DNA from: an uncultured Coriobacteriaceae bacterium
GTDB taxonomy: Bacteria; Actinomycetota; Coriobacteriia; Coriobacteriales; UMGS124
Direction of reading: 5' to 3'
DNA: 11,292 bases
Assembly: GCA_900555105.1 (NCBI GenBank)
Contig: USJP01000020.1
Span: 1 to 11,292 of the forward strand
Shown here: positions 1-5,692 of the stretch, piece by piece
How the letters are laid out: every line of letters begins with the position of its first letter
Position numbering within the stretch: position 1 is the stretch's first letter
Translations under genes and position numbers: made by a program
The notes under the pieces: generated by a model
The model's input: the letters and a program-made list of their open reading frames with translations, nothing else
The model's database searches: none
What the model was told of the DNA's origin: nothing

Positions 1-80
1 GCTGCGTTCCGCAGGGCCTAGAGTACTCCAGTACACGTCGGCCCTGCGCGCCTTGCGCATCAGAACCCGCTTTTTGAGGA
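1..80 (+). repeat. Hairpin repeat unit 1 (5' end cut by window)
   Basis: Middle arms CGCAGGGCC (10-18) and GGCCCTGCG (40-48) are perfectly complementary around the GTACTCCAGTAC apex. The right outer arm GCGCATCAG (55-63) lacks its left partner because the window begins inside the unit. A T5 run lies at 71-75. Confidence 0.8.
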
Positions 81-83
81 GCT

Positions 84-180
84 GCGGAACCTCACGCGCC
101 GCGTTCCGCGGAGTCTCATGTACTCCACCAGTACACATCGACTCCGCGCGCCTTGCGCGTGAGAACCTGCGTTTTAGTGG
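84..180 (+). repeat. Hairpin repeat unit 2
   Basis: Outer arms CTCACGCGC (91-99) and GCGCGTGAG (155-163) pair perfectly, as do middle arms CGCGGAGTC (107-115) and GACTCCGCG (140-148). The apex has a slightly longer loop between its two GTAC halves. GCGGAAC (84-90) can alternatively pair with GTTCCGC (103-109). A T4 run follows at about 172-175. Confidence 0.8.
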
Positions 181-183
181 GAT

Positions 184-276
184 GCGGACCTGATGCTCTG
201 CGTTCTCCAGAGGCTCACGTACCCCAGTACGCATCGCCTCTGGACGCCTTGCCGGCGAGAACCTGCTTTTTAGTGG
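184..276 (+). repeat. Hairpin repeat unit 3 (outer arms mismatched)
   Basis: Middle arms CCAGAGGC (207-214) and GCCTCTGG (236-243) pair perfectly. The outer left arm is of the CTGATGC type (190-198), but the right arm is GCCGGCGAG (251-259), which does not pair with it. A T5 run lies at 267-271. Confidence 0.75.
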
Positions 277-279
277 GAT

Positions 280-424
280 GCGGAACCTCGTCCGCTGCGT
301 TCCGCGGGGCTCGTCGCAAAGGGCGCTCCGTGTCGGGAGGCTAGAGTACTCCAGTAGGCCAAAGGCCCGCACCGCGCACGTCGCCTCCCGACGCCTTGCG
401 GACGAGAACCCACTTTTTGAGGAG
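280..424 (+). repeat. Hairpin repeat unit 4 (expanded, with extra hairpin)
   Basis: Outer arms CTCGTCCGC (287-295) and GCGGACGAG (398-406) pair perfectly. Middle arms GTCGGGAGGC (332-341) and GCCTCCCGAC (383-392) are ten perfect pairs. This is the longest copy: it has about 25 extra bases before the left middle arm, and an added small hairpin GGCC-AAA-GGCC next to the apex (357-367), which has lost the final C of the second GTAC. A T5 run lies at 414-418. Confidence 0.75.
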
Positions 425-426
425 CT

Positions 427-522
427 GCGGAACCTGATGCGCTGCGTTCTCCAGAGGCTCACGTACTCCACAGTACGCATCGCCTTTGGACGCCTTACGG
501 ACGAGAACCCGCTTTTGAGGAG
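427..522 (+). repeat. Hairpin repeat unit 5 (outer arms mismatched)
   Basis: Middle arms CCAGAGGC (451-458) and GCCTTTGG (482-489) pair with one G-T wobble. The outer left arm CTGATGCGC (434-442) does not match the right arm ACGGACGAG (497-505). That right arm instead nearly matches the partner of the unit 4 left arm. A T4 run lies at 513-516. Confidence 0.75.
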
Positions 523-592
523 TTGCGGAACCTTGCGTGCGGCGCTGTGTGCGGGTCCCGGCTGTGGGGTTAGAGGGTAGTTTGAGTGTTTG

Positions 593-631
593 AGGGGCAG
601 TCTTCGGCCATGGGCTGGGGGCTGCCCCTTT
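593..631 (+). terminator. Hairpin upstream of the luxR-type gene
   Basis: AGGGGCAG (593-600) and CTGCCCCT (622-629) form eight base pairs around a GC-rich 21-nt loop, followed by only a short T run (629-631). It may be a weak terminator or leader hairpin. A TAGAAT hexamer at 638-643 could be a -10 element for the next gene, but no convincing -35 box is seen. Confidence 0.3.
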
Positions 632-684
632 CGCGTGTAGAATCGCGGGTGTAAGAGCGGTTTGCGCGCGAAGGGGGCGGGACG

Positions 685-2139
685 GTGGCACAGGCACTAC
701 GACAGGTGCGCGAGTTTTGCCGGGTGACGTTTGCCAGTTGCGAGTTCTGGCTTGTCTGTTGCGCGATGGGCATGGCGGGCCTTACCGTGCAGCTCATGAA
801 CCGGTCACTCTTTCCCCTGTTCGACGGCGTGTTTACCTATGCGCGCGATATCTCGATCATGTGCAGTGCGCTCGTCTCCATTGCGCTCGGCCTTATCTCG
901 CTTGCCCGGCCTGCTCTTTTGGGCGGCAGGCGCCTCTTTTTCTCGATGTTGATCATCTGGGCGCTTGGCGTCGTTGGCGTGCTTGTGGGATTGGGCCTGC
1001 ATGCCCCTGCCCTGCTGGTGCCGGGCGCATGTCTGCTTGTGACAAGCCGCGCATGGACCTCCATCAGTTCGAACCTGGCTGCCGTGTCGCTGCCAGCGCC
1101 CCAGGCAGTCGTCGCCATTACGATGGGTGCTGTGTTTGCGCAGATGTTTGACCTGCTTGTGCGCGTCGCTCTTCCTCAACAGGTTTCTGCCGTTTTGCTT
1201 GTGGTTCTCATTCCTGTTTGCCTGGTGTGCGCCCATCGCCGCGCTGGCGCCCTTGCTGACGAGATTGCCGCCGGTCCTGCCGCCGCCGAGCTTTCCGTCA
1301 CGCGCCCTGCCTCGTATGTGCCGCTTACGAGCAGCCTCTATATCTGCATCATTCTCGTACAGGTTGCGTTCGGCTTTGCGCTGCGCTTCGGCGAGGTGGC
1401 CGGCGTGCCGTCGTTTGGTAACCTTGGCCTTGGGTTCGCGGTCGTGCTCGTGTTGGTGACGCTCGCGCTGGGCGGACGATTCATCGGCGACGAGATCGTC
1501 AACGTGTCGCTTCTTGCCCTCACTGCGGGCTTTTTGCTTGTCATGGTGGGCGGTTCGGGCGGCGTCATGCTGGCGAACGGCCTTCTTACGGTTGGTACCT
1601 GTGTGTTCGGCATCGCCCTCAATTTCACGCTTGTCGCCCTCGCTGCCCGCAACCCTCTGGCCGCCCTGTCCATCGTGGGATGGGGCCAGGGCATGTCAGG
1701 CCTGGCAACGACGTTGGGCGCCCTTCTGGGCACCACGGCAAACCGCATCGAGGTTGCGGCCGGCCACCAGCAGCTCGCTTTCTTTGTCGCCATCATGCTG
1801 CTGGTTCTTGTCGTCTACAGTCTCTTTGGTCTGCGCGGGTTTTCGCTGCGTGCCACGATTGAGGGCGTTGTGCCTCCCGAGCCCGACATCGAGATCCACG
1901 TCTCTACCGATGAGGTTTTCGCTGAGCGTTGCGCCCAGGTGGCGGCCGCCTATCAGCTCACGCCCCGCGAGGCCGAGGTGTTCGAGATGCTTGCGCGTGG
2001 GCGCAACCGCGAGTACATCGAGGAGCAGCTGAGCGTTTCGCGCAACACGGTCAAAGCCCACGTCAAGCATATCTATGCCAAGCTCGACATTCATTCTCAC
2101 CAAGAGCTTATCGACTTGGTCGAAGGCAAGGGCGAGTAG
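685..2139 (+). CDS. LuxR-family transcriptional regulator with MFS-like membrane domain
   Basis: Predicted 484-residue membrane-bound transcription factor. Residues about 15-390 are very hydrophobic, with about twelve potential transmembrane helices broken by short basic or small-residue loops, resembling an MFS-type bundle. A soluble linker (about 395-420) follows. The C-terminal 423-484 is a GerE/LuxR helix-turn-helix: it opens LTPREAEV, contains SVSRNTVKAHVKHIY as the recognition region, and ends in the KLDIHSHQELI type motif. No receiver, PAS or autoinducer-binding domain is present. The start is GTG at 685, about 8 nt after AAGGGGGC (671-678). This architecture is known to be greatly expanded in Coriobacteriia, where members often control neighbouring catabolic or reductase genes. 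Here no obvious target is adjacent: pyrG downstream has its own promoter region. The ligand or signal, presumably sensed in the membrane, is not predictable. The class call is firm; the target is unknown. Confidence 0.88.
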   Translation: MAQALRQVREFCRVTFASCEFWLVCCAMGMAGLTVQLMNRSLFPLFDGVFTYARDISIMCSALVSIALGLISLARPALLGGRRLFFSMLIIWALGVVGVLVGLGLHAPALLVPGACLLVTSRAWTSISSNLAAVSLPAPQAVVAITMGAVFAQMFDLLVRVALPQQVSAVLLVVLIPVCLVCAHRRAGALADEIAAGPAAAELSVTRPASYVPLTSSLYICIILVQVAFGFALRFGEVAGVPSFGNLGLGFAVVLVLVTLALGGRFIGDEIVNVSLLALTAGFLLVMVGGSGGVMLANGLLTVGTCVFGIALNFTLVALAARNPLAALSIVGWGQGMSGLATTLGALLGTTANRIEVAAGHQQLAFFVAIMLLVLVVYSLFGLRGFSLRATIEGVVPPEPDIEIHVSTDEVFAERCAQVAAAYQLTPREAEVFEMLARGRNREYIEEQLSVSRNTVKAHVKHIYAKLDIHSHQELIDLVEGKGE

Positions 2140-2160
2140 GGGAGGCACAGTGCTCTCCTT
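2139..2160 (+). terminator. Weak hairpin just after luxR-type stop codon
   Basis: GGAGGCA (2141-2147) pairs with TGC-CTCC (2151-2158, one bulged T) around a 3-nt loop, beginning 1 nt after the stop codon. There is no T run, so termination is doubtful; it may only mark the end of the transcript. Confidence 0.25.
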
Positions 2161-2295
2161 GGATTGGCAATATTTTCAATATTTTATTGATATCTACGGC
2201 GAACACGACTTGAAACATGGCCGTGCTAAAATGAAACCCCGTAACTTAACGGCTGCCGCCGCGTACGGCATGGCGAGAGGAACGGGAACTCACCT
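2160..2295 (+). promoter_or_regulatory. AT-rich promoter and leader region of pyrG
   Basis: This is the most AT-rich stretch between genes in the first 11 kb. It contains two tandem copies of CAATATTTT (2168-2176 and 2177-2185) and, at 2224-2232, TGCTAAAAT, a good extended -10 element (TG-N-TAAAAT) without a recognisable -35 box. A start just after it would give a leader of roughly 55-60 nt. The tandem AT repeat lies about 40-60 bp upstream of the -10 and could be an UP-like element or an operator. GAGAGGAA (2275-2282) and GGGA (2284-2287) are possible ribosome-binding sites for pyrG. Confidence 0.45.
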
Positions 2296-3915
2296 ATGAC
2301 AAAACATGTATTCGTGACTGGCGGAGTCGTATCGTCCCTGGGTAAGGGCATTACCGCAGCGTCCTTGGGCCGCCTTCTCAAGAGCCGCGGCTACAAGGTC
2401 ACGATGCAGAAGATGGACCCCTATCTCAACGTCGACCCCGGCACGATGAGCCCCTTCCAACATGGCGAGGTCTTTGTGACCGACGACGGCCACGAGGGCG
2501 ACCTCGATTTGGGCCACTACGAGCGCTTCATCGACGAGAGCCTCAACCGTGACTCCAACGTCACGCAGGGTTCGGTGTACCAGACCCTCATCAACCGCGA
2601 GCGCCATGGCGACTTCCTCGGCGGCACGGTGCAGGTTATTCCCCATGTCACCAACGAGATCAAGGCACGTATGCACCGCGTGGCCGACAAGGCCGGCGCC
2701 GACGTCGTCATCACCGAGATTGGCGGTACCATCGGCGACATCGAGTCGCAGCCTTTCATCGAGGCCATCCGCCAGTTCCGCAAGGATGTGGGATACGAGA
2801 ACGTCTGCTACATCCACGTGTCGCTGCTTCCCTACATCGCCGCATCGCACGAGGTGAAGACCAAGCCTACCCAGCACTCCGTCAAGGAGCTGCGTGGCCT
2901 GGGCGTCTCTCCTGACATTATTGTTCTGCGCGCCGACCACGAGGTGGACGATAAGATCTGCCACAAGATCGCGTCGTTCTGCGACGTCGACCCTGATGAG
3001 GTCTTTGTAAACGGCGACTGCCCCTCCATCTACGATGTGCCCAAGATGCTTGCCGACCAGGGCTTTGACCTCAAGGTCTGCGAGCGCCTGGGCTTGGACC
3101 CCCGTACGTCCGACATGGCCGAGTTCGATGCCAAGGCGGCCGCCGAGGCAACCCGCGACACGCTCGGCGAGGTCAAGATTAAGCTTGTGGGTAAGTACAC
3201 CCAGCTTCCCGACGCATACCTGTCGGTGATCGAGGCCCTGCATCACGCTGGCGTCGCCAACGGCCGCGCCGTTGACATCGAGCTCATCGACGGCGAGACA
3301 CTTTGCGACGCCAATGCCGACGAAGTTCTGGGCAGCGCCGACGGCATCCTTGTTCCTGGCGGTTTTGGCTCGCGCGCATTCGAGGGCAAGATTTGCGCCG
3401 CCCGGTATGCTCGCACGCACAAGATTCCTTACCTTGGCATCTGCCTGGGCCTTCAGGTTGCCGTAACCGAGTTTGCCCGCGACGTGCTTGGCTGGGCTGA
3501 TGCCAACTCTGCCGAGTTCAGCGAGACGACTCAGCATCCCGTCATTGCCCTCATGCCCGACCAGGCCGGCATCGTCGATATGGGCGGCACCATGCGCCTG
3601 GGCGCCTATCCCTGCGACGTTGTTGCTGGTACGCTGGGTGCCGAGGCCTATGGCCAGGAGCATATCTCCGAGCGTCACCGCCATCGTTTCGAGGTGAACA
3701 ACGAGTTCCGCCCCCAGCTTGTGGAGGCGGGCCTGGTTGTGTCGGGCACCTCGCCCGACGGCCGCCTCGTCGAGATGATCGAGCTTCCTCGCGATGTCCA
3801 TCCCTGGTTTGTCGCGGGCCAGTTCCACCCCGAGTTTTGCAGCCGCCCCACCAAGCCGCACCCCTTGTTCCGCGACTTCATCAAGGCTTCCTGCGCTCGG
3901 GCCGACGAGCGGTAA
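2296..3915 (+). CDS. pyrG: CTP synthase (glutamine-hydrolysing)
   Basis: Cytoplasmic enzyme that makes CTP from UTP, ATP and glutamine, the last step of de novo pyrimidine nucleotide synthesis. The 539 residues match the usual family length. The N-terminal synthase (amidoligase) domain starts with the family signature [13 protein letters not shown]. It contains the [19 protein letters not shown] block, the [22 protein letters not shown] block and [12 protein letters not shown]. The C-terminal class I glutamine amidotransferase domain (from about residue 285) has the nucleophile Cys383 in GICLGLQ and the His511/Glu513 pair in FHPEF, so the catalytic triad is complete. The ATG at 2296 gives the canonical N-terminus. 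The gene is followed after 3 nt by xerD, suggesting one transcript. Feedback control by CTP is a family property; no pyrimidine attenuator is evident in the leader. Confidence 0.98.
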   Translation: MTKHVFVTGGVVSSLGKGITAASLGRLLKSRGYKVTMQKMDPYLNVDPGTMSPFQHGEVFVTDDGHEGDLDLGHYERFIDESLNRDSNVTQGSVYQTLINRERHGDFLGGTVQVIPHVTNEIKARMHRVADKAGADVVITEIGGTIGDIESQPFIEAIRQFRKDVGYENVCYIHVSLLPYIAASHEVKTKPTQHSVKELRGLGVSPDIIVLRADHEVDDKICHKIASFCDVDPDEVFVNGDCPSIYDVPKMLADQGFDLKVCERLGLDPRTSDMAEFDAKAAAEATRDTLGEVKIKLVGKYTQLPDAYLSVIEALHHAGVANGRAVDIELIDGETLCDANADEVLGSADGILVPGGFGSRAFEGKICAARYARTHKIPYLGICLGLQVAVTEFARDVLGWADANSAEFSETTQHPVIALMPDQAGIVDMGGTMRLGAYPCDVVAGTLGAEAYGQEHISERHRHRFEVNNEFRPQLVEAGLVVSGTSPDGRLVEMIELPRDVHPWFVAGQFHPEFCSRPTKPHPLFRDFIKASCARADER

Positions 3916-3918
3916 GCT

Positions 3919-4872
3919 GTGACGGCACCGAAGACTGACAGAGCAAATCAGGCCAGGTCCGCCCTTGAGGCGGGCTTGGCCGACTATATCGATTACCTGC
4001 GCGTTGAGAAGGGCTCTTCCAAGAACACGGTGGATGCCTACAGGCGTGACCTGACCGCCTGGGTCGCATGGCTGGCAGACGAGCACAATGTCAACGCTCC
4101 CGACCAGGTGGAACGCGGTCTTGTGGAAGCGTACCAGGCCCACCTACACGACGAGGGCAAGGCCGCTACGAGCATCCAGAGGGCTGTCTCGGCCATCAAG
4201 GGCCTGCATAAGTTCCTCTATGTCGACGGGCTTGCGGAAAAGCTCCCTACTTCTGAGGTGAAAGCCCCCCGCAAGCCCCAGCGCCTGCCTGAGACCATCT
4301 CGGTGGAGAAGGCTTTCGAGTTGCTTGACCAGCCGTTTCCTGAAACGCCCATCGGCATGCGCGACAAGACGATGCTCGAGGTGCTCTACGGCTGCGGCCT
4401 GCGTGTGAGCGAGCTTGCAGGTCTCGACCTTTCCGCCTGCTATCTCGACGCCGGATTCCTGCGTATCTTTGGCAAGGGCAGCAAGGAGAGGCTTGTGCCC
4501 ATCGTGGGCAGCGCGCTTGTTGCGCTGCGGACGTATCTCGATGAGGGCCGACCTTTCTTGCATCTGACGTCGTCGGCGGCATCTCAAGACCCCCGCGCGG
4601 TCTTCCTCAACGCTCGCGGTGGGCGCATCAGCCGACAGAGCATCTTCAATGTGGTGGAGCGTTGCGGAGCCGCCGTGGGCATCGCGGGCCTGCATCCCCA
4701 CGTGCTCCGCCACGCCTTTGCAAGCCACATGCTTGCCGGTGGCGCTGACCTGCGCGTTCTCCAAGAGATCCTCGGCCATGCCGACATATCCACGACGCAG
4801 ATTTACACGCATGTGGATAGGGAGCATATACGCGAGGAATACTTTACGGCCCACCCCCGCGCCCACCTGTAA
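3919..4872 (+). CDS. xerD: Tyrosine recombinase XerD/XerC type
   Basis: Site-specific tyrosine recombinase of 317 residues, the expected size for XerC/XerD, which resolve chromosome dimers at dif at cell division. An N-terminal SAM-like core-binding domain (about 18-105; YLRVEKGSSKNTVDAYRRDL) precedes the catalytic domain. All catalytic residues are visible: Arg162 (GLRVSEL), Lys186 (GKGSKERLVP), His261 and Arg264 (PHVLRH), His287 (LGHADISTTQIYTHV) and nucleophile Tyr296. The GTG start at 3919 lies 3 nt after the pyrG stop with only a weak ribosome-binding site, so translation is probably coupled to pyrG. Housekeeping Xer is favoured over a phage integrase by the compact length, the typical STTQIYTHV motif and the absence of phage genes or att repeats. 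XerC and XerD cannot be told apart with certainty from sequence alone. Confidence 0.92.
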   Translation: MTAPKTDRANQARSALEAGLADYIDYLRVEKGSSKNTVDAYRRDLTAWVAWLADEHNVNAPDQVERGLVEAYQAHLHDEGKAATSIQRAVSAIKGLHKFLYVDGLAEKLPTSEVKAPRKPQRLPETISVEKAFELLDQPFPETPIGMRDKTMLEVLYGCGLRVSELAGLDLSACYLDAGFLRIFGKGSKERLVPIVGSALVALRTYLDEGRPFLHLTSSAASQDPRAVFLNARGGRISRQSIFNVVERCGAAVGIAGLHPHVLRHAFASHMLAGGADLRVLQEILGHADISTTQIYTHVDREHIREEYFTAHPRAHL

Positions 4873-4877
4873 GTGAT

Positions 4878-4970
4878 GCAGAACCTCACGCGCTGCGTTC
4901 CGCGATACCTAGAGTACTCCAGTACACGTCGGCATCGCGCGCCTTGCGCGTGAGAACCTGCTTTTTGTGG
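4878..4970 (+). repeat. Hairpin repeat unit 6
   Basis: Outer arms CTCACGCGC (4885-4893) and GCGCGTGAG (4946-4954) pair perfectly. Middle arms CGCGATACC (4901-4909) and GGCATCGCG (4931-4939) pair with one A-C mismatch. The apex is GTACTCCAGTAC. A T5 run lies at 4962-4966. Confidence 0.8.
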
Positions 4971-5088
4971 GCGGAACCTGATGCGCCGCGTTCCACAGGG
5001 CCTCACGCGCGGTGCGCACCTTTGGTGTACATCCAGTACGCATCGCACCTGTGCGCCTTGCGCATCAGAACCCGCCTTTTGGAGTGAT
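4971..5088 (+). repeat. Hairpin repeat unit 7
   Basis: Outer arms CTGATGCGC (4978-4986) and GCGCATCAG (5060-5068) pair perfectly. CACAGG (4994-4999) pairs with CCTGTG (5048-5053). An insertion carries the perfect palindrome GGTGCGCACC (5011-5020), whose left half can also pair with GCACC at 5045-5049. A short T run lies at 5077-5080. Confidence 0.78.
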
Positions 5089-5119
5089 GCGGAACCTCGT
5101 GCGCGGGGTTTGCTGTGTG

Positions 5120-5197
5120 TGGGGTGGGATAAAGTGGGGGAAAAGAGCTATGAAGTTGCATGGAGTGGGATAAAAGCACTCCGCTATGGTGTATCCT
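5120..5197 (+). promoter_or_regulatory. Putative MraZ operator and dcw promoter
   Basis: TGGGN boxes occur at 5120, 5125 and 5135, the last two with a 10-bp period. A fourth at 5166 repeats the wider context GTGGGATAAA (5124-5133 and 5165-5174). MraZ proteins are known to bind short TGGGN-like direct repeats at 10-bp spacing upstream of their own gene, so autoregulation is likely. Actinobacterial-style -10 candidates (TAnnnT) are TATGGT (5185-5190) and TATCCT (5192-5197), just downstream of the last box. No clear -35 is seen. GGAGTG (5162-5167) and CACTCC (5177-5182) also form an inverted repeat over that box. Confidence 0.5.
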
Positions 5198-5234
5198 GAC
5201 AGTCAAGTTGGACGATTCGGCTCAAAATCAGGCT

Positions 5235-5243
5235 GAGAGGAGG
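5235..5243 (+). promoter_or_regulatory. Ribosome-binding site of mraZ
   Basis: GAGAGGAGG lies 5 nt before the ATG at 5249. This strong Shine-Dalgarno match fixes the mraZ start. Confidence 0.8.
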
Positions 5244-5248
5244 CGCAC

Positions 5249-5689
5249 ATGGATATTGAGGCACAAGATACGTGCTTTACCGGCGTTGCCGAGCACACGC
5301 TCGACGCAAAGGGTCGTGTCTCGCTCCCTGCCAAGGCGCGCCGCTATTTGCCTGAGATTGTGAAGTGCGTTCTGTCTCTGGACAAAAAGGCGGTCTACGT
5401 CTTTGCGCCCGAGGCCTACGACGCATGGGTCAAGTCGTTCTTCAGCGAGGGCTTCAACCCGCGCTCCACGCGCGACGTGCAGCTTCGCACGCGCCTGCTC
5501 GCATTTACCGAAGAGACCGCCATCGACTCGGCCGGTCGCATCGGCATCCCAGGCAGGTTGCGCCAAATCGTGGGCCTCGACAAGGACGTCGCCATTGTGG
5601 GCGGCGGGGACCATCTCGAGGTTTGCGACGGAGCTGCCTATCGGCGTGCGGAGGAAGACCTGCTCGCCCTGGATTTTTTGGAGGAGTAG
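5249..5689 (+). CDS. mraZ: Transcriptional regulator MraZ
   Basis: DNA-binding regulator at the head of the division and cell-wall (dcw) cluster; in other bacteria it controls its own operon. The 146 residues match the family. Two SpoVT/AbrB-type swapped-hairpin repeats are visible, each with the family signature: DAKGRVSLP (residues 19-27) followed by KARRYLP, and DSAGRIGIP (93-101) followed by GRLRQIVGL. The protein normally forms a ring-shaped oligomer that binds repeated boxes, consistent with the TGGGN boxes at 5120-5170. A strong ribosome-binding site supports the ATG. The gene's 3' end encodes the ribosome-binding site of rsmH, 3 nt downstream, so the two are translated together. Confidence 0.96.
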   Translation: MDIEAQDTCFTGVAEHTLDAKGRVSLPAKARRYLPEIVKCVLSLDKKAVYVFAPEAYDAWVKSFFSEGFNPRSTRDVQLRTRLLAFTEETAIDSAGRIGIPGRLRQIVGLDKDVAIVGGGDHLEVCDGAAYRRAEEDLLALDFLEE

Positions 5690-5692
5690 CAG

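Larger units (their letters stand above)
1..560 (+). repeat. Cluster of five nested-hairpin repeats (gene-free region)
   Basis: This gene-free stretch consists of five head-to-tail copies, all in the same orientation, of a unit about 93-147 bp long; the first is cut by the window start. Each unit reads: GCGGAAC, a variable outer arm, TGCGTTC, a variable middle arm, a constant apex (GTAC, 3-7 nt, GTAC, then roughly ACGTCG), the complement of the middle arm, CGCCTTGCG-like sequence running into the outer-arm complement, then GAGAACC and a short T run. The arms differ between units but mostly remain complementary. The cluster ends with an extra GCGGAACC (525-532) and GCTGTGTGCGGG (544-555), a close match to the end of the second cluster at 5112-5123. 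Short open frames here are by-products of the palindromes. Function is unknown; a REP/BIME-like element or a structured RNA/terminator are the candidates. Confidence 0.85.
4873..5117 (+). repeat. Second cluster of hairpin repeats, between xerD and mraZ
   Basis: Two complete copies of the repeat family seen at 1-560, in the same orientation, plus a terminal GCGGAACCTCGTGCG remnant (5090 on). The cluster begins 5 nt after the xerD stop and ends at the mraZ control region. With their hairpins and T runs the units may act as tandem terminators that insulate mraZ from pyrG-xerD readthrough. No gene is present here. Confidence 0.82.

Noticed and set aside
1..560. CRISPR array
   Set aside because: Units are about 93-147 bp with internal palindromes and no short repeats with unique spacers; no cas genes are nearby.
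1..560. tRNA or other tRNA-like genes in the hairpin units
   Set aside because: No T-loop signature (GGTTCGAATCC-type), no CCA end, and the arm lengths do not fit a cloverleaf.
153..797. Short overlapping frames in the 5' repeat region
   Set aside because: They follow the palindromic repeats, are rich in Arg/Ser/Ala with no motif, and change frame between units.
2290..4143. 617-codon open frame on the minus strand opposite pyrG
   Set aside because: It is the antisense shadow of a GC-biased gene: pyrG has full family motifs on the plus strand, and the minus frame shows only Val/Ala/Gly/His-rich low-information sequence with no domain.
4873..5117. dif or attachment site next to xerD, or an integrative element with xerD as integrase
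   Set aside because: No 11-6-11 dif-like motif was recognised, the repeats also occur far from xerD at 1-560, and there are no phage or conjugation genes.
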